Of a stretch of 64,000 nucleotides of DNA, positions 26,531 through 35,846 are shown piece by piece. The notes under the pieces were generated by a model. It saw only the letters and a list, made by a program, of their open reading frames with translations. It was not told the DNA's origin and did not search any database. Both the position numbers and the translations under genes were made by a program. Location: NCBI GenBank assembly GCA_017792465.1, contig CP051234.1, positions 1,304,606 to 1,368,605 on the forward strand, written 5' to 3'. The stretch's first letter is position 1. Each line of letters opens with the position of its first letter. This DNA comes from Filomicrobium sp. (GTDB lineage Bacteria > Pseudomonadota > Alphaproteobacteria > Rhizobiales > Hyphomicrobiaceae).

Positions 26531-28810
26531 CTAGTCCTGCGCGGAGACCGGGATGGCGGGACGCCCATGCAGCGTGATCTCGGCCCAGGACTGCGCGAGC
26601 GGCAGGCGATCGGGGCGGAACGGCAGCTCGGGCTTTTTGTGATACCGGCGGCGGCGGGGCTTCTTTTTCTTCTTCACGGGCTCGCCGGCGTTCTTGCGTT
26701 CGGCGGTATCGGCTTCGAGGGCGCGGACCAGATGCTCCTGCCACGGCCCGAGCAAGGTGAAATGCTGAATTTCGAAATCGTGGTAGATGCCGGGCGGAGA
26801 CTTGCGGTCGCCCGCCATGCAGATGCCGACAATCTTTTCGGGCTGTGAGGTTTCCTTGCGCAAGACGAAGCCGTTGTCTTTTGCGGGAACGGTTAGCTCC
26901 TTGCCGGGGGTGAGCTTGTTGTCTTCGGCGAAGTCGTTGGGGAAGATGACGGCTGCATCGCCGCGTTGATCGATCGAGATGAGCGTCAGGTGGCAGGGCG
27001 CGCTGGTTGCCGCGTGGAGGATCACGGGCTCGCCGTCGTCGTAGATCGATTTATCAGACCAGAGCGAGAGGCGCGGCGGATCGTTGAGGGGTGAGGGTCC
27101 GACTGGCGCTGTTGCGCGGCTTCTGACTTTTTCACCTTGCAGGGCGCGACGCAGGCCTTCGAATTCCTTGCGGCTGACGAGGCCCTGTGTCAGGCGTCTG
27201 GCGACCGGCTGGAGGGGTCCGTCAAGCGCGCGAAGCTGTTTGCTCAAGGATTGGGGCGACCGGCCGAGTTCGGCTGATGCGGCGGCGAGATCCAGATCGC
27301 GGGCGTAGATCCCGGCGAGCGCCATGACCGGTTCGATGGCATCGATGCGCAAGTTGGGATCGATCCCGGCGATCTGAAAAGCAAGGGCCGCTTCGTCGCG
27401 GTCTCGCTTGGTGAGCAATGACGATGGTGAGGCTTGAGCCGCTCCGGAGGCGGAGACGGGATGCGTGTCGGCGCTTGCACCGCCGGAGTGGCACAGCAAG
27501 CATGACAACCCCGAACCTTTTGCGCCGGTTCCGGCCATGGTGTTCGGCAGGACGTCTTTGTGGACGCTTTGGCGCAGCTCCCCGGACATCCCATACGTTG
27601 CGAAGCCGGGGAAGCCGTTGGGGAGCGGGAAGATCACGCGCGACTGCAACGGATCTGTCGCTGATGGGTTGGATGACGGCGAGAAATCGCGGCCGAGCCA
27701 GAGGCTATGGCGCGTCGACGTTTGGTAGCGGTTGAGGATACGTGCGCCGCCGGTGATCGCGCTTTCGGAGAGTGACTGGGTGGAGGCGGCGTCTTGTGCG
27801 CCTCCGTCAACGCCGAAAATCGCAAGCATGTTCTTCAGCTCGCGCGGGATACCGAGCAACGTGTCGTAGTTGCCGGAGTGAGCGATTTCATGCGCCAGCC
27901 AGTGGGCAGGCAGGACGATCGGCTTGGACCCAGTGTCATCTATCACGGCTGCTGACAGCTCGGCCGACGCGCCATAACGGCTGGCTAGCAGGTTCCATCG
28001 ATCCGGCGCCCAGCCGATGGTGTTCAAGTCGAAGGCCAGGACGCGACCATCTTCGCCAAGAGGCTCCAGGCGCATGGGGCCATTGGCCAGAGACACGAGG
28101 TTCAACAGCTTGGTTGCGGCTTGCCGGTAGGCGTCGATGTGTTTCTTGTCTTCGGCAGTTCCGCAAACCGGCGCCAGTTCATAGAGCGAAAGATAGCGGC
28201 GCTGTTTGGCGCGCTTCGGCGATAGACTTGCCAGATCGGTTTTGATGGTGGCGGCCAGTTCCGTCCATCGCCCCGGCTGCGCTTCACAGTTCTGAGGACT
28301 GGCAAGGCTCGCGATCCAGTCGCGCAGGGCGACAATGTCGGCCGCAGTTGGTTCGCCAGAACCTGCCGAAGCTTCAAGTTCCTGGAACACATCAAACGGC
28401 ATATGCCGGGTGACCATCGAGACATAAAGCGGAGAGGCTTCCGGCCGACCCGCCTGCACAAGATCGTGACGCGCAGCCAGACGATCCAGGTCGAGGATTT
28501 CTGCAATGGGCAAAGCTGGCAACGGCCGCCCCTGTAAGCGGCGATGGTCGTGACACCTCGCGCAATGCCGATTCAAGACATCGAACGCACGCATGGCGAC
28601 GAGCTCTTTTGGCGCCAGCGGATCAACGGGCGATGGTGGCGGCGTCTCAGGGGCACGATGCGGGACGGGTGGTGCGTCTTGTGCCAAAACCGGCGGGACA
28701 AACGTGCAACTGAGTGCAAGCATTGCAGCAAGGGAGGCAAGGAAACGCATCGAGGTTGTGGCGCCACCGGCAATCCAACCAAATTTCAAACGGCGATTTG
28801 ATGGACGCAT
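26531..28810 (-). CDS. Large secreted two-haem-motif protein with DUF4384-like domain
   Basis: The 759-residue protein has a signal peptide (RFLASLAAMLALSCTFVPPVLAQ), then a first c-type haem motif CARCH (about 83-87) and a second, CLLCH (about 437-441). Between them is a long helical domain with HWLAHEIAHSGNYDTLLGIPRELKNML, and near 576-668 a DUF4384-like domain (LSLWSDKSIYDDGEPVILHAATSAPCHLTLISIDQRG). The tail is very basic (KKKKKPRRRRYHKK). The haem motifs suggest periplasmic electron transfer or redox sensing, but no partner is adjacent. The ATG at 28810 has GGGGA upstream; ATG 28750 starts directly at the signal. Confidence 0.75.
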   Translation of the reverse strand: MRPSNRRLKFGWIAGGATTSMRFLASLAAMLALSCTFVPPVLAQDAPPVPHRAPETPPPSPVDPLAPKELVAMRAFDVLNRHCARCHDHRRLQGRPLPALPIAEILDLDRLAARHDLVQAGRPEASPLYVSMVTRHMPFDVFQELEASAGSGEPTAADIVALRDWIASLASPQNCEAQPGRWTELAATIKTDLASLSPKRAKQRRYLSLYELAPVCGTAEDKKHIDAYRQAATKLLNLVSLANGPMRLEPLGEDGRVLAFDLNTIGWAPDRWNLLASRYGASAELSAAVIDDTGSKPIVLPAHWLAHEIAHSGNYDTLLGIPRELKNMLAIFGVDGGAQDAASTQSLSESAITGGARILNRYQTSTRHSLWLGRDFSPSSNPSATDPLQSRVIFPLPNGFPGFATYGMSGELRQSVHKDVLPNTMAGTGAKGSGLSCLLCHSGGASADTHPVSASGAAQASPSSLLTKRDRDEAALAFQIAGIDPNLRIDAIEPVMALAGIYARDLDLAAASAELGRSPQSLSKQLRALDGPLQPVARRLTQGLVSRKEFEGLRRALQGEKVRSRATAPVGPSPLNDPPRLSLWSDKSIYDDGEPVILHAATSAPCHLTLISIDQRGDAAVIFPNDFAEDNKLTPGKELTVPAKDNGFVLRKETSQPEKIVGICMAGDRKSPPGIYHDFEIQHFTLLGPWQEHLVRALEADTAERKNAGEPVKKKKKPRRRRYHKKPELPFRPDRLPLAQSWAEITLHGRPAIPVSAQD

Positions 28811-29080
28811 CCCGCGTGTTCCCCGCGTGTTCCGGCACGGCCCGAGTTCTGCACAGTTTGTGACGCAGCTTTGTAGCAATATGGAGGTGTCGAAGCGAAC
28901 GCAAAATGGATCTTTCGGGGCATCTCTCACGAACAAGTAAACGTCTGTTAACCCGCACTAACAAAACGTAAATTTTAACGTTTTGCCGTTACCTATGTTT
29001 GGGCTCGAAACTCGACTAACGAGTCGTTATCAGTTAGAAATTTGTAAATCGAAACGACGCAGACCTCACAGGAACTTCGA

Positions 29081-29269
29081 ATGGATTTACAGGCTGCTGC
29101 ACTCAGAAATAATCGCCTTCTCCTGGCGGCCCGGGTCGCAGCAGTCATTTGTTTCGCAGTCGCTGGAGTTATGCTGATTGCCTCGCTCATGGTGGGCCAC
29201 TCTCATTCGACGGGTGGACAAACCAAAAGCGTGGCCGCGACATTCGCCCAGACGCCACGGGCGCTCTGA
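29081..29269 (+). CDS. Small single-helix membrane protein
   Basis: The 62-residue protein has one long hydrophobic helix (VAAVICFAVAGVMLIASLMVG) followed by a short Ser/His/Gly/Gln tail. An AGGA motif lies about eight bases before the ATG, and a strong terminator follows 45 bp after the stop, which supports a real transcription unit. No family recognised. Confidence 0.5.
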   Translation: MDLQAAALRNNRLLLAARVAAVICFAVAGVMLIASLMVGHSHSTGGQTKSVAATFAQTPRAL

Positions 29270-29313
29270 CGAACGACTTTCTCTCTGCCTACACTCCCAC
29301 CCAAGTACTGACT

Positions 29314-29348
29314 GGGCCCCCTCCAAAAGGACGGGGCCCGTTTTTTTT
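29314..29348 (+). terminator. Rho-independent terminator
   Basis: GGGCCCC (29314-29320) pairs with GGGGCCC (29333-29339) across a 12-base loop, followed by a run of eight T. This ends the small membrane protein transcript. Confidence 0.92.
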
Positions 29349-29432
29349 GCCCAACACTCGGCAAGCCGGTGTTGGAGTATTTGCCCAACACTCGGCTTCT
29401 TTTTTCGCCAACACTTCCTAAAGTCGTGTTGG
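29349..29432. repeat. Palindromic repeats sharing a unit with the 12.8 kb cluster
   Basis: Directly after the terminator, GCCCAACACTCGGC occurs at 29349-29362 and again at 29383-29396. The first copy is half of a 25-bp palindrome (29351-29375; arms CCAACAC/GTGTTGG). A third element at 29408-29432 has the same arms and matches 12866-12890 at 23 of 25 bases. The next gene is about 80 bp further. This looks like a dispersed short palindromic family. Confidence 0.75.
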
Positions 29433-29514
29433 GCGGAAACCAACACAGGGCTTCATTACTTTCAGCGCAGCGCTTGCGCCGTGGGTGCGGTGCCTTCGAT
29501 GAGACGTGATCAAC

Positions 29515-30147
29515 TCACTCGGGCATGGGGATCGGGTCCGTTGCGTCGGGGACGATGTAGCCGCGTTGTGCGCCCGGACGGTCTGCAATGGCGAGATACC
29601 AGCGCTTGACGTTTGGGAAGTCGTCGAGATTAACACCATGCCAGGCAAAGCGTGCGGCCCAAGGGAAAATCGAGATGTCGGCAATCGAGTATTCGCCCGC
29701 AACATAATCGACTTCGGCCAAGCGGCGATCGAGAACTCCATAGAGGCGCTGGGTTTCCTTGCCGTAGCGCTCTTCTGCATATGGGGCTTTGCCGACGTTA
29801 TATTTCAGGAAATGGTGGGCCTGGCCAAGCATGGGGCCGAAGCCACCCATCTGCCACATCAGCCATTCGACCGTCCGCCAATGCGCTTCGCCTTCGGCGG
29901 CCCAGAGCTTGCCGGTTTTCTGAGCGAGGTACATGAGGATCGCGCCCGATTCAAACAGCGTCTGGCCGGTCTCGGTATCGACGATTGCGGGAATGCGATT
30001 GTTGGGGCTAATCTTGAGGAAGTCGGGCGCGAACTGTTCGTTCTTCATGATGTTGATGGGCACGACCTTATAGGGCAGACCAATCTCTTCCAGCATGATC
30101 GAGATCTTGCGGCCGTTCGGCGTGGACCAGGTGTAAAGCTCTATCAT
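29515..30147 (-). CDS. Glutathione S-transferase family protein (Nu-class/YfcG-like)
   Basis: The 210-residue protein has the thioredoxin-fold N-terminus YTWSTPNGRKISIMLEEIGLPY, in which Thr9 and Asn11 match the residues that replace the usual Tyr/Ser/Cys in Nu-class enzymes, then NNRIPAIVD and LFESGAILMYLAQ that bind glutathione. The C-terminal helical domain has YSIADISIFPWAAR. Nu-class members act as glutathione-dependent disulphide reductases or peroxidases rather than classical conjugating enzymes. The substrate is unknown. It is 77 bp downstream of the AEC transporter on the same strand and may share its transcript. Confidence 0.85.
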   Translation of the reverse strand: MIELYTWSTPNGRKISIMLEEIGLPYKVVPINIMKNEQFAPDFLKISPNNRIPAIVDTETGQTLFESGAILMYLAQKTGKLWAAEGEAHWRTVEWLMWQMGGFGPMLGQAHHFLKYNVGKAPYAEERYGKETQRLYGVLDRRLAEVDYVAGEYSIADISIFPWAARFAWHGVNLDDFPNVKRWYLAIADRPGAQRGYIVPDATDPIPMPE

Positions 30148-30223
30148 CTCGTTCCTCGATTTCGCTCGCGCATTTGATGGGCGCGTTTCGGTTCGGACTG
30201 CGCAGAAAACTGCCGAGCCCGAA

Positions 30224-31147
30224 CTAATAAAGTCTCGTCAGCATAACCCATCCGGTTACCGTAAAAGGCGAAAGAACCGTTGAGATCAAGATGGCGCTGT
30301 TCACGAATTTGGGTTCGCGGCCGTAATCGGCGCAAAATAACGCGAGCAGGACGCCAATCGGCGTGGCCGCGGCGACAACCAGAAGATCCGTGAGATCATC
30401 GGGCATGCCCATGAAGCTCGCCAGGGCCCAGGTCACGGCCGGCGCAATCATCAGCTTCAAAAGCAACACGATACTGAGACGGCCGATTGCCACTTCGCCC
30501 GCAGTGCGTCCGGCGAGCTGTGCGCCCAACGCAAATAGCGCCAGCGGCGGAAACGTACTGCCGAGCAGTTGGATCGGCGTCGCGATCGCGTGGGGCAGCT
30601 GAACTTCGAAAGCTCGCAAGCTGAGACCTAAGATGACCGCTGGGATGACGGGCGTCTCGAAGGCCATCTTGATGCGAGACAAAAACCCGGAGCGATCTTT
30701 CGTCGGTGCAAGCAGCCAGGCGCCGACTGTCACCATCAGGATCGTCATCAAGGCGGTGATGACCGATTGGTGGAGGATGAACTGCGGCGGAAACGCGAGT
30801 TGGACGAGCGGGATGCCGTAGTTGCCGACGTTGGCGTAGACGGTTGCCATCGCAAACAGCGGACCGAAAATGCGCGGCAGCCCGCAGGCCATAGCCGCCA
30901 GCCAGCCGACCGGGATCAGCACCAGGAATTGGACGACCGTGAAATACGCGACGGGCCAGATTTCGCTGACGGGCTGGCGCGCGGATGACAGGAAGTGGAT
31001 CAGGAAGCACGGCATGATGACGAACATCAAGAGCCGGTTCATGCTGGGCACATCGAGGTTGATGCGCGACTGCATCAGATAGCCCAGCGCCGCGATCGAT
31101 ACGATCGGAAGCGTGACGTTGATCGCGATATCAATAAACAGGTCCAC
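30224..31147 (-). CDS. AEC-family transporter
   Basis: The 307-residue inner-membrane protein has about ten transmembrane helices and the AEC features: PIVSIAALGYLMQ at the start, MNRLLMFVIMPCFLIHFL, ATVYANVGNYGIPLVQLAF with the conserved N-x-G-x-x-G-x-P, and SAILISTVLSPFTVTGWVML at the end. The family includes auxin efflux and malate/malonate permeases of bacteria; the substrate is not predictable. The start is a GTG (31147). The GST gene lies downstream on the same strand. Confidence 0.88.
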   Translation of the reverse strand: MDLFIDIAINVTLPIVSIAALGYLMQSRINLDVPSMNRLLMFVIMPCFLIHFLSSARQPVSEIWPVAYFTVVQFLVLIPVGWLAAMACGLPRIFGPLFAMATVYANVGNYGIPLVQLAFPPQFILHQSVITALMTILMVTVGAWLLAPTKDRSGFLSRIKMAFETPVIPAVILGLSLRAFEVQLPHAIATPIQLLGSTFPPLALFALGAQLAGRTAGEVAIGRLSIVLLLKLMIAPAVTWALASFMGMPDDLTDLLVVAAATPIGVLLALFCADYGREPKFVNSAILISTVLSPFTVTGWVMLTRLY

Positions 31148-31359
31148 GTCGTCAGGCTGCCTTGCCTTGACGGGCGTTCGTCCGACCAGAAATTTTCATG
31201 AGGCCCCCGTCCTGCCTGCGCGATCTAACAAAACATCCTTAGACGGTTTCGGGCGTCATCTGCAAGAGATGCTCATGGCGTAAGGGATGCTCCAGGCGAA
31301 CGGGGGCCAATGTCCGCCTGGAGCGCCTACAACCGCGAGCGTGCTGGACGGGCTGGGGA

Positions 31360-32280
31360 CTAGCCGCGGGCCAACTTCGCTTCCGCAGCGGTTGCCAGGT
31401 TGGCGGCGAGCCGCAGGAGGTGGACGCCGACGAACGCGACCATCAGGAATGCTGCCAGGCTGATCCACACCATGGCGTAAGCGTAGATGGTCCACTCCAG
31501 CGCCCGGAAGGCGTGGTCGATGAGGCTGCGCGTGGCGCGAACGATTGCTACGGCTTCAGCCAGGTAGAGCTTCACGGTCACGAATTCATTCTCGGCATCG
31601 AAGTCGCCCAGGCTGACGCCCAGCGCCTGGACCTGCTGTTCAAGCGACAGGATCTGCTTTTCTAATTCGACGTGATCCTTGATCTCGCCATCGCGCTGCT
31701 TCAGCGCCGTCAGCGCTTCGCGGGTTTTCTCCAGCGCCAGCCGCTTGGCTTTGAGGTCGCGGTATTCGTTGGTCTTGTCGGATTTGTCGATCGTCAGGCG
31801 CCGCAGGTCGCCGAACTTCTGGACCTTTTCAACGAAGCTATCGAAGGCATCGGGGCTGACACCGATCGCCAGTTGGAGACGGCGCGATCCTTTGAGCCCC
31901 TGACGGCGCTCGAATTGTATCAGCGCATCGTTTTCGGCGATGAGCTGGCGGACCTTGGCGTCATCCTCATCGAACTCATTTGAAGTGAGGCCGATGTTGG
32001 CGATCTTTTCGTATTTCTGCTCAGGGCCGCCGGCTTGCGCTGTGGTCGAACTTCCCGACGTCGAGAACTGGCTCAAAACACCGCCGCCGCGCTGCTTATA
32101 CGAAGCGTAGTTTTTGACGTTCTTGGCGAAGTCCCAGGAGACACCGTTGATGATGCGGTTCTGGTGCTGCTGTTGTGAGCCGACGGGCTCCTTCCAGTAT
32201 TGATAGCCCAGGCGCAGCATGAACAAGGCAAGAAAGCCGGTGGCGAAAATCAACAACGGTGTTCGCAATCGGTGCAGCAT
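31360..32280 (-). CDS. DUF4349-type membrane protein
   Basis: The 306-residue protein has an N-terminal helix (PLLIFATGFLALFMLRLGY), a long coiled region (YRDLKAKRLALEKTREALTALKQRDGEIKDHVELEKQILSLEQQVQAL) and a C-terminal helix (AFRALEWTIYAYAMVWISLAAFLMVAFVGVHLL). The block SPDAFDSFVEKVQKFGDLRRLTIDKSDKTNEYRDL is characteristic of DUF4349. These proteins sit in the inner membrane with the coiled part outside; function unknown. The next gene upstream on the same strand is another small membrane protein, perhaps a partner. Confidence 0.8.
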   Translation of the reverse strand: MLHRLRTPLLIFATGFLALFMLRLGYQYWKEPVGSQQQHQNRIINGVSWDFAKNVKNYASYKQRGGGVLSQFSTSGSSTTAQAGGPEQKYEKIANIGLTSNEFDEDDAKVRQLIAENDALIQFERRQGLKGSRRLQLAIGVSPDAFDSFVEKVQKFGDLRRLTIDKSDKTNEYRDLKAKRLALEKTREALTALKQRDGEIKDHVELEKQILSLEQQVQALGVSLGDFDAENEFVTVKLYLAEAVAIVRATRSLIDHAFRALEWTIYAYAMVWISLAAFLMVAFVGVHLLRLAANLATAAEAKLARG

Positions 32281-32445
32281 CGACGGACCTCATCAAGTGG
32301 GAAGCAGTGCCACCTGATAGGCAAGTCAAAAAAGACTGATTTGGGACACGATTGGCCGGGGCTGTCCGTAAATTTCCGGCAATATCCGCAAACACCGTTT
32401 GGTTCACGTAATTGCGCCGTCATGGCCTGACACGGCAGCACAAAT

Positions 32446-32775
32446 TCAGTTGTGGCGGACCTTTACGCGAGCGCCGACTTGATAGCGCAGGTAGTCTTCT
32501 TTGGAGACGGCCTTTTCGATTTTGCTGGCGCCGGCATACTTGTCGTCGAGCTGCAGTTCGAGCGTATAGGAGATTTTCGGCGTGCCGTTGACGTCGCGCA
32601 GTTGGGTCGACTTGGCGGACACAACGGCAATTTCCACGACGGGACGTGCGCCGGCAATGGCGTTGCCGGTCAACGTCAAGACCCTGAGCCCGCCCGCATA
32701 GGTCAAGATGCAAAGCGTTGCCAGGATGCCGACGTAAATCAGCAGTACCCTCATGGTGTCTATTACGCGTGCCAT
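32446..32775 (-). CDS. Small single-helix membrane protein upstream of the DUF4349 gene
   Basis: The 109-residue protein has one helix (VLLIYVGILATLCILTYAGGLRVLTLTG) and a soluble C-terminal part of mixed strands (VVEIAVVSAKSTQLRDVNGTPKISYTLELQLDDKY...) ending in a basic patch (RVKVRHN). No family recognised. AAGGGG lies just before the ATG at 32775. It is 165 bp upstream of the DUF4349 gene and may work with it. Confidence 0.6.
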   Translation of the reverse strand: MARVIDTMRVLLIYVGILATLCILTYAGGLRVLTLTGNAIAGARPVVEIAVVSAKSTQLRDVNGTPKISYTLELQLDDKYAGASKIEKAVSKEDYLRYQVGARVKVRHN

Positions 32776-33040
32776 GGCGGCCCCTTATTCCCCAGCGTCC
32801 GTGCCATCAACAATCGCGATGAGGGTAGCGCGGCAACGCTAAGAAGGGGTTTCGAGAATACTCAACAACTGGTTATCAGGTGTGTCAGGCTTGTCAGATC
32901 GCGCCTATTTTTCAGGTGGTGCGCAGAAAAGTTTTTTTCAGCCTCCCCGGGCTGGGAGAGGCGAGATGCAAGAAAGTGCCGTCTAGGTCCTGAGCAATGG
33001 AATACACTGCGGCATTTCTCTTCGTGAAAGATCGGGTGGC

Positions 33041-33421
33041 ATGAACATCAAAGACTACAACGCCTTCTGCAAAACCCTTCCTCACGCGACCCATGTCGTT
33101 CAATGGGGCGATGCGGATGTGTGGAAGGTTGGAGGCAAGGTCTTTGCTATTGCGCGCTGGAACGATGAGGCCGGTCAGCTCTTCGCCACCTTCAAATGCT
33201 CAGAGTTGAGCTACGACATGCTGAAAGAGATGCCCGGTTGCCGGCCCGCGCCCTATCTGGCTTCGCGCGGCATGAAATGGATACAGCGCACCGGCCCGGA
33301 GACGCTGGATGACGGAGCCTTGCAGGATTACATCCGCGAGAGCTACCGACTGGTGGCGCTTGGCCTGCCGAAGAAGGTTCAGAAGGAATTGGGGCTGGAT
33401 GTTTCTCCATCAAAGGACTGA
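33041..33421 (+). CDS. MmcQ/YjbR-family protein
   Basis: The 126-residue protein has the YjbR pattern: NAFCKTLPHATHVVQWGDADVWKVGGKVFAIARW, then LFATFKCSELSYDMLKEMPGCRPAPYLASRGMKWI. Members have a double-wing fold and are thought to bind DNA or a ligand; the role is unclear. Its stop is 25 bp before the TTG of the phosphodiester glycosidase gene, so they may be co-transcribed. Confidence 0.85.
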   Translation: MNIKDYNAFCKTLPHATHVVQWGDADVWKVGGKVFAIARWNDEAGQLFATFKCSELSYDMLKEMPGCRPAPYLASRGMKWIQRTGPETLDDGALQDYIRESYRLVALGLPKKVQKELGLDVSPSKD

Positions 33422-33446
33422 CAGCTGGGAAGGCGCTAATCTTCAT

Positions 33447-34259
33447 TTGCGGTTGTATCGATCTTTGCTGCTGATTGCTGCGGTCATTGCCACATGCATT
33501 TTGGCTTCTGGTTTGAAGCCTTCTTACGCCGCTCACACAGGTCCCAGCTGCAAGAAGATGGAGTTTGAAGCCGCACACTTTTCGCTCTGCTCGTTTTCCG
33601 TTCCGATCAAAGGCCTCAAGCTTTTCCTCCGCGGGCGTGACGGTTCGCATTACGGCAACTTTGAAAGGCTTGTTGCAGCCGTCCGCTGCCAGGGGAAGTC
33701 CCTCCGCTTCGCGATGAACGCGGGCATGTATCACGAAGACCGCACGCCTGTCGGGCTGTTTGTTCAGCAGGGAATGGAGGCCACTCCGCTCAACCTCGAC
33801 AACGGTTACGGGAACTTCTTTTTGAAGCCGAACGGCGTCTTCTATTTCGACGACCAAACAGCCGGCGTTTTGACGGCTAAAGCATTCCGAGCGCGGAAGC
33901 TAAAACCCAAGTACGCAACACAGTCAGGGCCGATGCTGATTATCGATGGCAAGCTGCACCCTCGCTTTCTGCCAAACAGCAAGTCGCGCAAAATCCGAAA
34001 CGGAGTTGGCATCTCGCGAAATCACAAAATGATCTGGTTCGTCATCTCGGACGACCCAGTCAACTTCCATACCTTCGCTCGCTTCTTTCGTGATCGTTTG
34101 GGAGCGCGCAATGCGCTCTATCTCGACGGTTCGGTTTCGCAACTCTACGCGCCGGAATTGAACCGACGCGATGCCGGCGTGGACCTAGGGCCGATTGTCG
34201 GCGTCCTGGAAGACGATAACTCTATCGCCACTAACTGCGCCGCGCTCAATCGCTTCTGA
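33447..34259 (+). CDS. Phosphodiester glycosidase-type (NAGPA/DUF2233) secreted protein
   Basis: About 270 residues with a signal peptide (LYRSLLLIAAVIATCILASGLKPSYAA). The domain shows FAMNAGMYHEDRTPVGLFVQQG, NGVFYFDDQTAGVLT, ATQSGPMLIIDGKLHP, RKIRNGVGISRNHKMIWFVIS and ARNALYLDGSVSQLYAP, a clear NAGPA-type series. The human member removes GlcNAc from a phosphodiester; bacterial ones probably act on cell-envelope glycans. The start is a TTG (33447) after GGGAAGG with a rather long spacer; TTG 33453 is possible. The 3' end overlaps the convergent next gene by 14 bp. Confidence 0.82.
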   Translation: MRLYRSLLLIAAVIATCILASGLKPSYAAHTGPSCKKMEFEAAHFSLCSFSVPIKGLKLFLRGRDGSHYGNFERLVAAVRCQGKSLRFAMNAGMYHEDRTPVGLFVQQGMEATPLNLDNGYGNFFLKPNGVFYFDDQTAGVLTAKAFRARKLKPKYATQSGPMLIIDGKLHPRFLPNSKSRKIRNGVGISRNHKMIWFVISDDPVNFHTFARFFRDRLGARNALYLDGSVSQLYAPELNRRDAGVDLGPIVGVLEDDNSIATNCAALNRF

Positions 34260-35025
34260 GGTACTTGAAGACGAGCTTGTCGTTGCGGTAGCCGCTAATG
34301 CTGCAATCGTCGCGGCGGCGCGGGGCCTTGCCGTAGAGCGTTACTGTCGATCCACCACTGGAGACCGGCCCTGAGACGGGATAGCCGATCGGGCCGCAGT
34401 CGCTTGAGAACACATAGGCCGTGCCGACGTACTCGTTGCCCTGCTTCTCGCCTTCGAAAACGACATCGCATAGATTGACGCCAGCGCTCTCAAGGCCGCG
34501 GCGAGGACGCTCATAGGCGAAGCGGCGGGTTGCGCCACTGGCCAGCAGGCGCATCTGCGATCCGTTGTGGTTCCAGACCGAGCCCGGACCGCAGCTGGCA
34601 GCTGCGCCGTCGCCTCCACCGCTTCCAACAGAACCGGCGGAGCTATCAAACGTCACCACTTCGCGCTCGCAGTTATAGGCAGCCGGCAACCCGCTTGCTG
34701 CATACTCGCAGTTGGCCGTCGTCTCTACCGTCGAGCCGTTGAACTGGAAGCGGATGCGCATGGATGAATCGCGGGCCTCGAAGTTGAACTTCTTGCCTTG
34801 CGAGATGCAGTAGCCGCGGCGCTCAGCCGTCGTCGTCTTGTCGATGATCTGATAGGGGATCGGGTTTGTCGGGGCCGACTTGGCGTAAAGCTCCTCATCG
34901 TTGATCTCGAAGCGCGGATCGGATGTCGTGCAGGAGTTGGCGTAGTCGCTTGCGCTGGCCAACCCGCTCAGGCCCGTCAACGCCGACAGGATAACCATCA
35001 AACCAATCGCAGGTGTTCTCGTCAT
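34246..35025 (-). CDS. Secreted hypothetical protein
   Basis: The 259-residue protein has a signal peptide (AIGLMVILSALTGLSGLASAS), many Cys, a Gly/Ser linker (SAGSVGSGGGDGAAASCGPG) and a C-terminal domain GSVWNHNGSQMRLLASGATRRFAYERPRRGLESAGV...LFEG-like VVFEGEKQGNEYVGTAYVFSSDCGPIGYPVSGPV. This C-terminal domain appears common in alphaproteobacterial secreted proteins but has no assigned activity. The ATG at 35025 follows AAGGGAGAGG. It overlaps the stop of the phosphodiester glycosidase gene on the opposite strand by 14 bp. Confidence 0.65.
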   Translation of the reverse strand: MTRTPAIGLMVILSALTGLSGLASASDYANSCTTSDPRFEINDEELYAKSAPTNPIPYQIIDKTTTAERRGYCISQGKKFNFEARDSSMRIRFQFNGSTVETTANCEYAASGLPAAYNCEREVVTFDSSAGSVGSGGGDGAAASCGPGSVWNHNGSQMRLLASGATRRFAYERPRRGLESAGVNLCDVVFEGEKQGNEYVGTAYVFSSDCGPIGYPVSGPVSSGGSTVTLYGKAPRRRDDCSISGYRNDKLVFKYLRSD

Positions 35026-35282
35026 TGCGGGGGCCTCTCCCTTTCGCGCGCATCGTTGTGCCGTGCATCGCTGACATGATCAGAGTTCAAACCGATAGGG
35101 ATCTGTTCTTAGACGAGATTCTCCAGGTCGGACAGATTTCTCGCGCCGGCCCGATGACTTGAGCAATTTGCGCGTAGCGGAACGAGACCTGAGATCAAAA
35201 TGTTCCAGATCAATGACGGCCAGCCCGAATGACGTGCACAGGTGGCCGGATGGCCAGTTGCGCTGACGGGAGAACCGAGGCG

Positions 35283-35846
35283 ATGTCCGACTATACCCAT
35301 ACCAACCCGCTTGCGCCGTTCCTTGAGCCCGGCGAGCGGGTCTTCTGGTGGCAGGACCGCCCGGCGCTCCGGTTCTCATTGCCGGCCGTCATCCCGGTTG
35401 CCTTCTCGGTCTGCTGGACGGTCCTGACGTTCTATAGCTTCGTCCTGACCTTGATGGCGCTTCTCAATGATGTGCCAGGCGCCATCTGGTTCAAGCCGAC
35501 GGCGAGCCTGTTCCTGGTGGTGACCGGTATCGGCATGACGATCTACAGTTGGCAGGAGATCAGCGCCGCAGTCCCGACAAGCTATGTCGTGACCAACAAG
35601 GCGGCGCTGATCATCGAGCATAGCAATCCGCCACGGGTGCAGCGCTTCGGTCCTGATGCGATCGCGCGGCGGATCATTTTCGAGGACCGTATCGCCTTCG
35701 TCGACGACGTTTTCGATCCGCGCGTTCACGACAAGGGCTCAAGTTTTGTGGGCGTCGAAAACATCGCCGCGGCAGACCGTGCGCTCGACCAAATCGCGCG
35801 CAAAATCGAGAAGCCGAAGGATGACGACACTTTTTTCGGTCTCTAG
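35283..35846 (+). CDS. PH-domain-like membrane protein
   Basis: The 187-residue protein has an N-terminal FLEPGERVFWWQDRPALRF, two transmembrane helices (FSLPAVIPVAFSVCWTVLTFYSFVLTLMALL; SLFLVVTGIGMTIYSWQEI), then TSYVVTNKAALIIEHSNPPRVQRFGPDAI, which is the bacterial PH-type strand pattern, and an acidic tail (KDDDTFFGL). Function unknown. The ATG at 35283 was preferred to an upstream start at 35229. It is upstream of the TPP riboswitch on the same strand but ends before it. Confidence 0.65.
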   Translation: MSDYTHTNPLAPFLEPGERVFWWQDRPALRFSLPAVIPVAFSVCWTVLTFYSFVLTLMALLNDVPGAIWFKPTASLFLVVTGIGMTIYSWQEISAAVPTSYVVTNKAALIIEHSNPPRVQRFGPDAIARRIIFEDRIAFVDDVFDPRVHDKGSSFVGVENIAAADRALDQIARKIEKPKDDDTFFGL

